From NCBI GenBank assembly GCA_934646005.1, contig CAKUED010000015.1:1-64000 (forward strand): a stretch of DNA of 64,000 nucleotides, given 5' to 3'. The translations under genes and the position numbers were made by a program. This document shows positions 42,304 through 50,439 of this stretch, piece by piece (the first letter of the stretch is position 1; the number at the start of each line of letters is the position of its first letter). The DNA comes from an uncultured Oscillospiraceae bacterium (GTDB lineage Bacteria; Bacillota; Clostridia; Oscillospirales; Oscillospiraceae). The notes under the pieces were generated by a model. That model was not told where the DNA came from. It did not search any database and saw only the letters and a list, made by a program, of their open reading frames with translations.

Positions 42304-43215
42304 ATGTTGCTACAAACAGCGCCGTTTGGGACGCGGCGGCAGGCGGGGTTTTTGGCGCGGGTGCGGGAGCGGTTTCCGTTTGTTTATGCGCGGGAGCTGA
42401 CGCGCTCGCCGGGCGGGCGGTCTGTGCCCGTTTTGCAGCTTGGGCAGGGGCGCACGAAGGTTTTGATCGTCGGCGGGCATCATGCCAACGAATCCATCAC
42501 GAGCCTGCTCTGCTGGCGGCTTTTGGAGGACTACTGCGCCGCGCTGGAGGCGGACGGCGACTTTGGCGGCGTGCGGGCATCGCGGCTTTATTATAACGCG
42601 GTGTTATATCTCGTACCGCTGCTGAATCCCGACGGCGCGAGCCTGGTCGCGGGCGAGCTGACGCCGGGCGGCGCGGAGGACGCCGCCGCGCGGTCACTGG
42701 CGGTGCAGCACCCGGACGTTCCCTTCCCGCTGGGCTGGAAGGCAAATCTCGCGGGCGTGGATCTGAATCTCAACTACCCCGCCGGGTGGCAGACGGCGAA
42801 GCGAATCAAGGCGGAGCTGGGCGTGCGCGCGCCCGCGCCGCGCGACTGGGGCGGGTGCAAGCCGCTCGACCAGCCGGAGACGGCGGCGCTCGCCGCCTAC
42901 ACCTGCTGCGTACATCCCGACCTTGTGATCGCCTATCACACGCAGGGCGGCGAAATTTATCACGGCTGGCACGGCTTTGAGCCGCCCGGCAGCGCGCGGC
43001 TCGCGCAGGCGTTCGCGGATGCGTCGGGCTACCGCGTATGCGCCGTCCCGCCGCAGTCGGATAACGCGGGCTTCAAGGACTGGTTCGTCAGCCGCTTCCG
43101 CCGCCCCGGCTTTACCATCGAGGCAGGCCGCGGCGAAAATCCCCTGCCCGAGAGCGACCTCCCCGCCCTCATGCAAGAAAATGCCCCCATCTGGGCGCTG
43201 GCGATGATGACATAG
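42304..43215 (+). CDS. M14 family zinc carboxypeptidase
   Basis: The 303-residue protein has the M14 zinc ligands HxxE in GGHHANES (about 59-66) and a later histidine in IAYHTQGGEIY, with the catalytic glutamate in FTIEAGRGENP near the C-terminus. It resembles gamma-D-glutamyl-diaminopimelate peptidases that trim peptidoglycan peptides. No signal peptide is visible, so it may act on recycled muropeptides in the cytoplasm. GGAGGGG precedes ATG 42304 but is inside a hairpin. It is monocistronic, with a terminator after it. Confidence 0.88.
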   Translation: MLLQTAPFGTRRQAGFLARVRERFPFVYARELTRSPGGRSVPVLQLGQGRTKVLIVGGHHANESITSLLCWRLLEDYCAALEADGDFGGVRASRLYYNAVLYLVPLLNPDGASLVAGELTPGGAEDAAARSLAVQHPDVPFPLGWKANLAGVDLNLNYPAGWQTAKRIKAELGVRAPAPRDWGGCKPLDQPETAALAAYTCCVHPDLVIAYHTQGGEIYHGWHGFEPPGSARLAQAFADASGYRVCAVPPQSDNAGFKDWFVSRFRRPGFTIEAGRGENPLPESDLPALMQENAPIWALAMMT

Positions 43216-43228
43216 CCTGATATTAAGA

Positions 43229-43261
43229 AGAGGCTTCCTTCATTGGAGGAAGCCTCTTTTT
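43229..43261 (+). terminator. Rho-independent terminator after the M14 gene
   Basis: A ten-base stem AGAGGCTTCC/GGAAGCCTCT, extendable toward the loop, is followed by TTTTT. It also separates the gene from the converging regulator. Confidence 0.9.
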
Positions 43262-43263
43262 GC

Positions 43264-44103
43264 TTATGTAGCGTGAATCCACAAAACGTGCGCGACGCGC
43301 TTACCGCTGTTGATATAGCGGTGCGGCGTAGATGCCTTGAACGCCATGGCGTCACCTTGCTGCAGAATGTGCGCCTCCGTCTCGTTGAGATAGACCGTGA
43401 GCCGCCCGGAGAGAATGTATACGAACTCCTCGCCGTTGTGTGTATGCGTTGGTCCAGAGCCGCTGCCGGGCTGGAGCGTGTATTCCACAGGATAGATCTT
43501 TCGATTCATCAGTGAGGAAAGCTGCCGCGTGTCGATGCCGGAATAACCCATCTCAATGACCGGCGCTTCGTTGCTGTGGATGACGCTGCATTCACTGTCG
43601 CCGGACTGAATGAAGTAGACGAGGCTCTCATTGTAGAAATCTGCGAGCTTGCTCAGGATCTCATACGAGGGGGTCGCGTAGTTATTTTCAATTTTGCTGA
43701 GATAGGAAACGGAAATGTCGATCGCGCTTGCAACCTCTTCCAGCGTGTAGCGCTTATTGAGCCGCGCCTGCTTCCAGCGCACGCCAGAGTAGGGAAGCGG
43801 CTGCTCCACCTTGATCGCAGTATCCGTGCGCATTTTCTGAATGACGGGATCAACATTATCCTCACGGATGGCGTTGAGCTTGCGCAGCGCTCGGCTGCGC
43901 CCGCTGTCACCCATCATGTATTTGCGGACCTGCTTGAGCGTTTCAATATCGTTAAAGTCAAAGTATCGGTAACCGTTTGGAGCGCGCTTTGCGGTAAATA
44001 GACCGTACTTCTCCCAATTTCGAATGGTCGAAGCGGTAACGCCCAGCATGGATGCGGCGTCTTTGATGGAAAGATGAATGAACGGTTTCGTTTCCGTTAT
44101 CAT
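43264..44103 (-). CDS. Three-domain regulator: MerR HTH, XRE HTH and cupin
   Basis: The 279-residue protein has two DNA-binding domains and a sensor-like domain. Residues ~10-75 are a MerR winged helix (IKDAASMLGVTASTIRNWEK, NGYRYFDFNDIETL). Residues ~105-165 are an XRE/HTH_3 domain (YTLEEVASAIDISVSYLSKI). Residues ~195-270 are a cupin (PTHTHNGEEFVYILSGRL, STPHRYINSG). XRE-cupin regulators of catabolic operons are common; an added N-terminal MerR HTH is unusual. AAGGAGG lies before the ATG at 44103. It is divergent from the 44449-55164 cluster and probably controls it in response to a small ligand. Confidence 0.88.
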   Translation of the reverse strand: MITETKPFIHLSIKDAASMLGVTASTIRNWEKYGLFTAKRAPNGYRYFDFNDIETLKQVRKYMMGDSGRSRALRKLNAIREDNVDPVIQKMRTDTAIKVEQPLPYSGVRWKQARLNKRYTLEEVASAIDISVSYLSKIENNYATPSYEILSKLADFYNESLVYFIQSGDSECSVIHSNEAPVIEMGYSGIDTRQLSSLMNRKIYPVEYTLQPGSGSGPTHTHNGEEFVYILSGRLTVYLNETEAHILQQGDAMAFKASTPHRYINSGKRVAHVLWIHAT

Positions 44104-44188
44104 GCAGCTCCTCCTTCACATGGATATTCCTCCACTATGAACATTGTAGCGGATACGGTAGGAAATTGCAAGACTATACTTTATAAAC

Positions 44189-44216
44189 ATTATAAAATGC
44201 CTTGTGGATTACGCAA
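44189..44216 (-). promoter_or_regulatory. Probable promoter of the MerR-XRE-cupin gene
   Basis: On the minus strand TTGCGT (44211-44216) and a consensus TATAAT (44189-44194) are 16 bases apart. The -10 lies inside a dyad TTATAA-aca-TTATAA (44181-44195), a possible autoregulatory site. The surrounding 345-base intergenic region is markedly A+T-rich. Confidence 0.6.
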
Positions 44217-44275
44217 AAAATTGCTGGAAAGTTTTTGTGAAAGTATACAGATTTTTTTGAATACTGTCCTAATCC

Positions 44276-44315
44276 TTGTAAAACTATTTACAATGAAAAT
44301 AAAATAAACTATACT
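44276..44315 (+). promoter_or_regulatory. Promoter and overlapping operator dyad of the catabolic cluster
   Basis: TTTACA (44287-44292) and TATACT (44310-44315) are 17 bases apart. The -35 box is the right arm of a perfect 18-base dyad TTGTAAA-acta-TTTACAA (44276-44293). A repressor on this dyad would block polymerase. Transcription would start near 44322, leaving a G+C-rich leader of about 125 bases in which I found no convincing riboswitch. Confidence 0.68.
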
Positions 44316-44448
44316 GTAAAAAACGAGACGGAGATGTTTGGCGGCGGCTTGTGCGCAGAGCTTGCTGTCTGCCGTGCCCGTTTTTTAGTGTATGGACGGC
44401 GGTCGAATCGCCGGATACATCGGGATCACAGAAAAAGGAGGCATTATC

Positions 44449-45228
44449 ATGCTTTATGCGTTACTCCCGGAAAATAGGCCTAGCCGCGTGGTCGGCTACT
44501 GCTCCGGGAGCGGCAATACGCTCTGGGAAGTATATAGACTGCAAAAAGAGCTGGAGCAGACGCCGCAGGGCAGTCCGTTCGAGGTCGTCGGTATTTTTAC
44601 GGATGATCCCGGCAGTAAGTGCGTGCAGACAGCCGGTCAATATGGTTTGCAGGTCGCTTCACTGGACATCCGTAAATTCTACGAAGAACACGACGCGCCC
44701 ATGGGGGATCAGAACGTGCGGCGGGCATACGATACTGCTGCGCTGCCGCTGGTCGAGGCAATGCAGCCGGATATGATTCTGCTGGCAGGCTATGTTTGGG
44801 CATTGACCGATGTAGTCACCGGCAAAATCTTTACGGCGGGTGTGCATCCCGGCGACCTGACAGACCGCACGCCGGACGGTACGCGCCTGCTTGCGGGAGC
44901 AAACGGTGTGAAAGCTGCTTTCCGCCATCACCGTACAGAACTTCGTGCGAGTTCTTATCTTGCGACGAATGCGCTGGACGGCGGACCTGTGATGATCACG
45001 TCGCCCGCAGTACCTGTTGACTATGAGGCACACCCGGATGAGGAAGAGCGCTTCCGCTATTATCTCAAGCTCATCAACGCACAGAACCGTCTGGTTGGCG
45101 CACGAACCGTTCTGGAGATCGCCAATGGCAATTTCCAGACTGACGGAAACGGCAAGTATTTCTACAAGGGAAAGGAGATACCCCTCGGGATCAAATTCGA
45201 GGACTGGAATGAAGATGCGATCTACTGA
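44449..45228 (+). CDS. Formyltransferase-fold protein (PurN-like)
   Basis: The 259-residue protein has the formyl-transferase fold seen in PurN and Fmt: GYCSGSGNTLWEV near the start, ILLAGYVWALTD, GVHPGDLTDR, and ALDGGPVMITSPAVPVD. The PurN catalytic triad is Asn-x-His and a later Asp. Here the His (GVHP) and Asp (LDGGP) are present but the Asn position is Gly, so an ordinary 10-formyl-THF transferase reaction is doubtful. AAAGGAGG precedes ATG 44449. It is the first gene of the cluster and overlaps the next gene by 20 bases. Confidence 0.75.
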   Translation: MLYALLPENRPSRVVGYCSGSGNTLWEVYRLQKELEQTPQGSPFEVVGIFTDDPGSKCVQTAGQYGLQVASLDIRKFYEEHDAPMGDQNVRRAYDTAALPLVEAMQPDMILLAGYVWALTDVVTGKIFTAGVHPGDLTDRTPDGTRLLAGANGVKAAFRHHRTELRASSYLATNALDGGPVMITSPAVPVDYEAHPDEEERFRYYLKLINAQNRLVGARTVLEIANGNFQTDGNGKYFYKGKEIPLGIKFEDWNEDAIY

Positions 45229-47296
45229 CAGAACGAGCAGCGTGCGTAAGCTGGTTGCGCCGGAGAGCATTGCGGTGCTGGGGGCATCGCAGAAGCCGGG
45301 CATCGGCGGCGCGATCGTGGAGAACCTGATTTCTAGCGGATATCAGGGACGATTATACGCCGTCAACGTGCGTGGAGAGGATGTGCTACAGGCAAAGGGC
45401 TATGCCTCTGTGCTGGATATTCCTGAGCCGATCGATATGGCGATTATTGCGCTGCCGTCACGCTTTGTACTGGATGTGGCGGACGAGTGCGGACGCAAGG
45501 GCGTGCGCGCGCTCACCTGCATCACGGCTGGCTTCAAGGAGGTCGGCAACCAGGGAGCAGAGCAGGAGAAAGAGCTGCTGGAGCTGCTGCATAAGTACGG
45601 AATGTGCATGATCGGACCGAACTGCATGGGTGTGTTGAATACCGCGCCGCACGTCCAGATGAACGCGACCATCAATCCCAAGCCACCCCAGCGCGGCAAC
45701 GTTGCCATGCTCACGCAGAGCGGCGCGCTCGGTGCGGCACTGATGGATTTTGCACAGCAGCTTGGTATCGGCTTTTCTACCATTGTTTCTGTGGGGAATC
45801 AGGCGGATCTGAATGTCTGCGATTTTCTGGAGCTGCTGGAGACCGACCCGCACACAGATGTGGTGCTGCTGTATCTGGAGACAATCAGCGAGCCGCAGCG
45901 ATTCCGAGCACTGATGCAGAAAATGACAAAGCCCGTGGTCGTGCTCAAATCCGGACGGACTGCCGCGGGTGCAAGGGCGGCGGGTTCACATACCGGCAGC
46001 CTTGCCGGAAGCGATGCCGTAGCACAGGCGCTGCTGCGGCAGAGTGGTGCGATCCGCACCGAGAGTTTGGAGGATGCGTTTCTGCTGACCGCCGTCCTGT
46101 CCAAGATCCGGAAAAAACAGCTCACCGGCTGCAACATTGGTATTGTGTCGAACACAGGCGGTCTAGGTATTTTGATGGCGGATGCGCTGACGGGACGGGG
46201 ATTTGCTCTGCCGGAGTTGCCGCAGAGCGCTGTAGACGCACTGCGACCACAGCTTTTGCCGGAGGCATCATTTCACAATCCGATCGATCTGGTCGCACCC
46301 GCAACGCCTGCACAGTATGATGCAGCAGTACGGGAGATGCTGAAAACCAAACTGTATGATGCGCTGGTTATTACCTGCGTTCCTGCCGTTACGGTGGATA
46401 CACAGAAGGTAGCTGCTGCGATGATAGACACACTCAAAGCCTCACCGATCCCGGTGTTTTCCTGTTTCTTCGGACCGGGCGCTGGCGCCGGCGGGCAGCA
46501 GGAGCTTAAAAAACAGGGACTTTTGTGCTTTGAATACCCAGAGACAATTGCGGAACTGCTTGCTTATCTCAAGCCGGAGAGGCCACTGCCCGTGCTGGTG
46601 AAGCCGGTCGCTCCCACGCCGGTGGATGCCACACTTTGTCAGGAAGTCCTGAGCACTGCACAGCCAGGACAATTTCTCGGCGCAGACGCCTGTCAGGCGC
46701 TTTTAAGCGCCGCCGGTATCCCGCTTGCGCGCGCCGGGTATCTGAAAAACCGCAATCAGGCAGCGTGCCTTGACTTGCGCTATCCGCTGGTGGCGAAGAT
46801 CGACCATGAAAAAATTGTCCACAAGTCCGACGCTGGCGGCGTCAGGCTGAACATTGCCAATGCACAGGAACTTGCAGCATTGTGGGACGAATGGGTCGTC
46901 AAATTCCCAGGACTGCGCGGTATCCTTGTGCAGGAGCAGGTCACGGGCAGCATTGAGGTTATTCTTGGCGCGACGTATGATCCCGTTCTGGGACACGCTG
47001 TACTGTCAGGCCTTGGCGGCACGCTCGTGGAACTGTTTCAGGACGTCAGTTTCGGTCATGTGCCGCTGAGTGAACAGGATGCGCTGCGGATGCTGCACAG
47101 TCTCAAATGCTGGCGGCTGCTAGAGGGCTATCGCGGCGAAGCGGGTGCAAACATTGCACAGCTTGTACAGCTTATTTTGCAGCTCAGTGCACTGCTGAGC
47201 GCGTGCCCGCAGATCCGTGAACTGGATCTCAACCCGCTCATCTATGACCGGGCGCAGGGACAGTTTTATGTTGTTGACTCCCGCGTGCGGCTGTAA
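45209..47296 (+). CDS. ADP-forming acyl-CoA synthetase (acetate--CoA ligase type)
   Basis: The 695-residue fused alpha-beta enzyme converts an acyl-CoA, ADP and phosphate to the acid, CoA and ATP. It has an N-terminal CoA-binding domain (SIAVLGASQKPGIGGAIVEN), a ligase-CoA domain with the phosphohistidine loop AAGSHTGSLAGSD (about 256-268), and a C-terminal ATP-grasp domain (PLVAKIDHEKIVHKSDAGGV, IRELDLNPLIYD). The ATG at 45209 has GAGG six bases upstream; 45215 is an alternative. The overlap with the previous gene implies coupled translation. In this cluster it would harvest ATP from the acyl-CoA end product. The acyl group is unknown. Confidence 0.9.
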   Translation: MKMRSTDRTSSVRKLVAPESIAVLGASQKPGIGGAIVENLISSGYQGRLYAVNVRGEDVLQAKGYASVLDIPEPIDMAIIALPSRFVLDVADECGRKGVRALTCITAGFKEVGNQGAEQEKELLELLHKYGMCMIGPNCMGVLNTAPHVQMNATINPKPPQRGNVAMLTQSGALGAALMDFAQQLGIGFSTIVSVGNQADLNVCDFLELLETDPHTDVVLLYLETISEPQRFRALMQKMTKPVVVLKSGRTAAGARAAGSHTGSLAGSDAVAQALLRQSGAIRTESLEDAFLLTAVLSKIRKKQLTGCNIGIVSNTGGLGILMADALTGRGFALPELPQSAVDALRPQLLPEASFHNPIDLVAPATPAQYDAAVREMLKTKLYDALVITCVPAVTVDTQKVAAAMIDTLKASPIPVFSCFFGPGAGAGGQQELKKQGLLCFEYPETIAELLAYLKPERPLPVLVKPVAPTPVDATLCQEVLSTAQPGQFLGADACQALLSAAGIPLARAGYLKNRNQAACLDLRYPLVAKIDHEKIVHKSDAGGVRLNIANAQELAALWDEWVVKFPGLRGILVQEQVTGSIEVILGATYDPVLGHAVLSGLGGTLVELFQDVSFGHVPLSEQDALRMLHSLKCWRLLEGYRGEAGANIAQLVQLILQLSALLSACPQIRELDLNPLIYDRAQGQFYVVDSRVRL

Positions 47297-47342
47297 GGCA
47301 CGCAGCAGGAAAAATGAACGAGTAAAGAAATGGAGGAACAGT

Positions 47343-48551
47343 ATGGGTTTTCGTGAGGACAAAAAGTGGTGGGTCGCACCGGCAAACTACAATCCCGATG
47401 TAGTCAAAGAATTTAACTTTGCCAAGAAAATTGAGATCCTGGACACTACGCTGCGCGATGGTGAGCAGCAGCCAGGAATCGTATTCAGCCGGGAGGACAA
47501 GGTCGCTATCGCAAAGAAGCTGGATGCCATGGGCGTTCACCGAATCGAGGCTGGCACGCCGTCCGTGTCGCAGGAGGATGCGGATGCGATTCGCGAGATC
47601 TGCGATCTGGGACTGAAGGCAGATGTGTACTGTTTTACCCGCAATGTGGTCGCTGACATTGAGCTTGCCAAAAGCTGCGGCGTTGCAGGTGTTCTGACAG
47701 AAGTGCCGGGCAGTGAGCATATGCTCAAGGGCGGTATGAAGTGGGATGCGGATCGCGCTATCAAAGCGGCGTGCGAAACAACGCTTGCTGCGCATGAGAT
47801 GGGACTGAAGGTCACATTCTTCCCGGCGGACGGTTCGCGTGCCGACATCAACTTCCTGCTTGATACTCTGCAGGCAATCAAGGAAGGCGGACACATGGAC
47901 GCTGTGACGCTGGTCGATACCTTCGGCGCATTCTCTCCGGAGGGTGCGGCGTGGACCGTGCGCAGGCTGCATGAGCGGCTTGGGATGCCAGTCGAGGCAC
48001 ACTTCCATGAGGATTTCGGCATGAGCGTTGCGACGACGATCGCAGCACTGGAGGCGGGCGCGGAGGTCGCGCACGTTACGGTCAACGGCATTGGTGAGCG
48101 CTGCGGCAACACGCCGATCGAGCCGCTGCTGGTCGCACTTCAGTGCCTGTACGGCATTGATACCGGCATTGATCTGACCAAGCTCATCGACTTGTCGCGT
48201 GACGTTGAAAAGCGCTCCGGGATGCCGGTTTCCAAAACAAAGCCTGTCGTGGGCGAGAATATCTTCGGCTGGGAAACAGGGATTCCTGTCGGCTATTGGA
48301 AAAATGCCAAGGACATCGACCCACTGATCATGCTGCCGTATATGTGGACGCTGGTCGATCAGCGCGAGCCGTACATCTACACCGGCAAGAAGAGCGGCGT
48401 GGCGAATATGCAGCTCGTTGCGCAGGAGTTTGGCGTGGAGCTTGACAAGGAGCAGGCAAAGAAGCTCATGCAGCTTGTCAAAGCGATGGCAATCGCGAAA
48501 AAACGCGATCTGAGCCGCCCCGAGTTTAAGGCTCTGATGGATGAGATTTGA
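47343..48551 (+). CDS. DRE-TIM metallolyase (isopropylmalate/homocitrate synthase-like)
   Basis: The 402-residue enzyme has the DRE-TIM signature LDTTLRDGEQQPG (about 30-42), the metal HxH in VEAHFHEDFG (about 217-226) and VNGIGERCGNTPIEP. Family members make or break a carbon-carbon bond between an acyl-CoA and a 2-ketoacid. It lacks the leucine-binding regulatory domain of LeuA and has instead an unrecognised tail of about 110 residues. Given its neighbours it could work as a lyase that feeds acyl-CoA to the ADP-forming synthetase, but synthesis is equally allowed by the fold. GGAGGA precedes ATG 47343. Confidence 0.88.
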   Translation: MGFREDKKWWVAPANYNPDVVKEFNFAKKIEILDTTLRDGEQQPGIVFSREDKVAIAKKLDAMGVHRIEAGTPSVSQEDADAIREICDLGLKADVYCFTRNVVADIELAKSCGVAGVLTEVPGSEHMLKGGMKWDADRAIKAACETTLAAHEMGLKVTFFPADGSRADINFLLDTLQAIKEGGHMDAVTLVDTFGAFSPEGAAWTVRRLHERLGMPVEAHFHEDFGMSVATTIAALEAGAEVAHVTVNGIGERCGNTPIEPLLVALQCLYGIDTGIDLTKLIDLSRDVEKRSGMPVSKTKPVVGENIFGWETGIPVGYWKNAKDIDPLIMLPYMWTLVDQREPYIYTGKKSGVANMQLVAQEFGVELDKEQAKKLMQLVKAMAIAKKRDLSRPEFKALMDEI

Positions 48552-48565
48552 ACAGGAGGACGAGT

Positions 48566-49546
48566 ATGCGCACCTATTTCCTGGATAAGCAGTTTTTGAC
48601 GGACCGCGAATATGCCCAGCTTGAGGCGGCGTTTGCGGGTGCGGGGCAGGAGCTATTGTTCCGCGAGTGGAGGCAGCCGCAGGAGGTGATCGACGGCGCA
48701 AAGGATGCCGACGCGATCATCCTCATGGCAGTGCACATTACGGCGGACGTCATGGATGCCATGCCGAACCTGAAGGTCATCGGACGCTGCGGGATCGGGG
48801 TGGACAACGTTGATCTGGACGCCGCTACCGCGCGCGGCATAGTGGTCTGCAATGTGCCGGATCACTGTACCTACGAAGTTGCAAGTCATGCCTTTGCCAT
48901 GATGTTGGCGCTTGAGCGGCAGCTCCCGGCGTTTATCGGCCGTGCGAAAAAGGGCGGATACGCCAACGGTAAACTTATTAAGTGCCATCGCATCCGCGGG
49001 CAGGTCATGGGCATCCTTGGTTATGGCAAGATCGGTCGAGAGCTGGCAAAAATGGCGCTCGGCATGGGGATGCAGGTCATGGTCTACGATCCGTTCGTAA
49101 AGGAAACAGATGAGCCAGGTATCGCGCTTGCGAATATGGATACGATCCTGCGGCAGGCGGATGTGATCTCGCTGCATACACCGCTGCTGCCGTCCACCTA
49201 TCACATGATCTCCATGGAGCAGCTCAAAATGATGAAGCCCACGGCAATTCTGCTCAACGCATCGCGCGGCGGCGTGGTGAACACGACGGATCTGATCGAA
49301 GCGCTGAAAACAGGTGTGATCGCGGCGGCGGGACTGGATGTCATCGAAGGCGAGCCTCTGCCGGCAGGCAGCGAGCTGTTCGACGTGCCGAATCTGATGA
49401 TCACGCCGCACGTCGGAATGTATTCCGAGGAGGCAATGGAGGACATGTACAATAAGCTATTCCGGCAGACGACTGACGTGCTGGCGGGCCGTGCGCCCGG
49501 CAATGTCGTCAACAAGGCAGTGCTGGAAAAGCTATCGCTGCGGTAA
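48566..49546 (+). CDS. D-isomer specific 2-hydroxyacid dehydrogenase
   Basis: The 326-residue NAD-dependent enzyme has GRCGIGVDNVDLDAAT, the dinucleotide fold MGILGYGKIGRELAKM, and the catalytic Arg, Glu and His in NASRGGVV, LDVIEGEPLP and TPHVGMYS. It is closest in pattern to the phosphoglycerate dehydrogenase/hydroxypyruvate reductase group, but has no C-terminal ACT domain. AGGAGG lies before ATG 48566, 14 bases after the previous stop. In the cluster it could oxidise a D-2-hydroxyacid to the ketoacid used by the DRE-TIM enzyme. Confidence 0.9.
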   Translation: MRTYFLDKQFLTDREYAQLEAAFAGAGQELLFREWRQPQEVIDGAKDADAIILMAVHITADVMDAMPNLKVIGRCGIGVDNVDLDAATARGIVVCNVPDHCTYEVASHAFAMMLALERQLPAFIGRAKKGGYANGKLIKCHRIRGQVMGILGYGKIGRELAKMALGMGMQVMVYDPFVKETDEPGIALANMDTILRQADVISLHTPLLPSTYHMISMEQLKMMKPTAILLNASRGGVVNTTDLIEALKTGVIAAAGLDVIEGEPLPAGSELFDVPNLMITPHVGMYSEEAMEDMYNKLFRQTTDVLAGRAPGNVVNKAVLEKLSLR

Positions 49547-49557
49547 GGAGGAGGGCT

Positions 49558-50334
49558 ATGGACGCACAGGCGCTCAAAGGAAAGGTCGCTGTGGTCACCG
49601 GCTCGGGACGTGGGCTCGGCAAGGCATACGCGCTTTTGCTGGCGCAGTACGGTGCCGATATTGCGGTAACTGACCGCAGCGCTGCATCTGCCAACCGCTT
49701 TGGCGAGGGCAGCGCGGAGGATACCGTGGCGCAGATCCGCGCCATGGGCTGCCGCAGCAGCTTCTTTTCTGCAGACCTGACCGATCCTGCGGCGGTGGAA
49801 GGATTGGTGCAGGAGGTCGTGGAGACCTTCGGACACATTGACATTTGGGTCAACAATGCCGGCGGTGACATTGGCGCACATACACCACGCCCCGACCCGG
49901 ACGACTGCCTGGACATTGCTGTGGAGGATGTCGAGTCCGTTGTTTCGCGCAATCTGCTCGCCACGATCTACGCCTGCAAATTTGCCGGGCAGCAAATGCG
50001 CCGGCAGATGGGCGGAAAGATCATCAACGTCGGTTCAATCGGCGCGCATATGGCGCTGCCGACCGGCGCTGTCTACAATGCCTGCAAGCGCGGAATTGAG
50101 CATTATACGCGCTGTATGGCAGAGCAGATGCGCCCGTACAACGTCAATGTCAACTGCCTGTCACCGGGCTACGCAAAGTCTGCGCGCATCGCGTCCACCC
50201 GCCAGATCCCCGATATGCCGGACACTCCGAGGTTGGAACGCTTTGCAGAGCCGGAAGATATGGCAAAATCGGTCGCGTTTCTGGCAGGACCGGATTCTGA
50301 CCGGCTGACCGGTGAGACCATTGTTTTCTGGTAA
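49558..50334 (+). CDS. Short-chain dehydrogenase/reductase
   Basis: The 258-residue SDR has the cofactor motif VTGSGRGLGKAYA (about 13-25), NNAGGD, and the catalytic Ser and YxxxK in NVGSIGAHMALPTGAVYNACK. An acidic residue after the second strand (VTDRSAAS) favours NAD(H). A short insertion with GDIGAHTPRPDPDDC is unusual. AAGGAGGAGG precedes the ATG. It follows the hydroxyacid dehydrogenase by 11 bases; the substrate is an alcohol or ketone in the same unknown pathway. Confidence 0.9.
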   Translation: MDAQALKGKVAVVTGSGRGLGKAYALLLAQYGADIAVTDRSAASANRFGEGSAEDTVAQIRAMGCRSSFFSADLTDPAAVEGLVQEVVETFGHIDIWVNNAGGDIGAHTPRPDPDDCLDIAVEDVESVVSRNLLATIYACKFAGQQMRRQMGGKIINVGSIGAHMALPTGAVYNACKRGIEHYTRCMAEQMRPYNVNVNCLSPGYAKSARIASTRQIPDMPDTPRLERFAEPEDMAKSVAFLAGPDSDRLTGETIVFW

Positions 50335-50439
50335 TAGCGGGTACGATCAGAGACTTCAGGAAACTTTCTGAAATTTACAATTGATTTAGCAAGAAAAATC
50401 AATAATTATGAGAGAGGATATATTTGAGGAGGTACACAA

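Noticed and set aside
44322..44448. Riboswitch or attenuator in the leader of the catabolic cluster
   Set aside because: The leader is G+C-rich with a TTTTTT run near 44381, but I could not form a convincing terminator stem before it or match a known riboswitch core.
47343..48551. Assignment as leuA or nifV
   Set aside because: The catalytic motifs are shared by the whole DRE-TIM family; the leucine regulatory domain is absent and the neighbours are catabolic, so a specific biosynthetic name is not supported.
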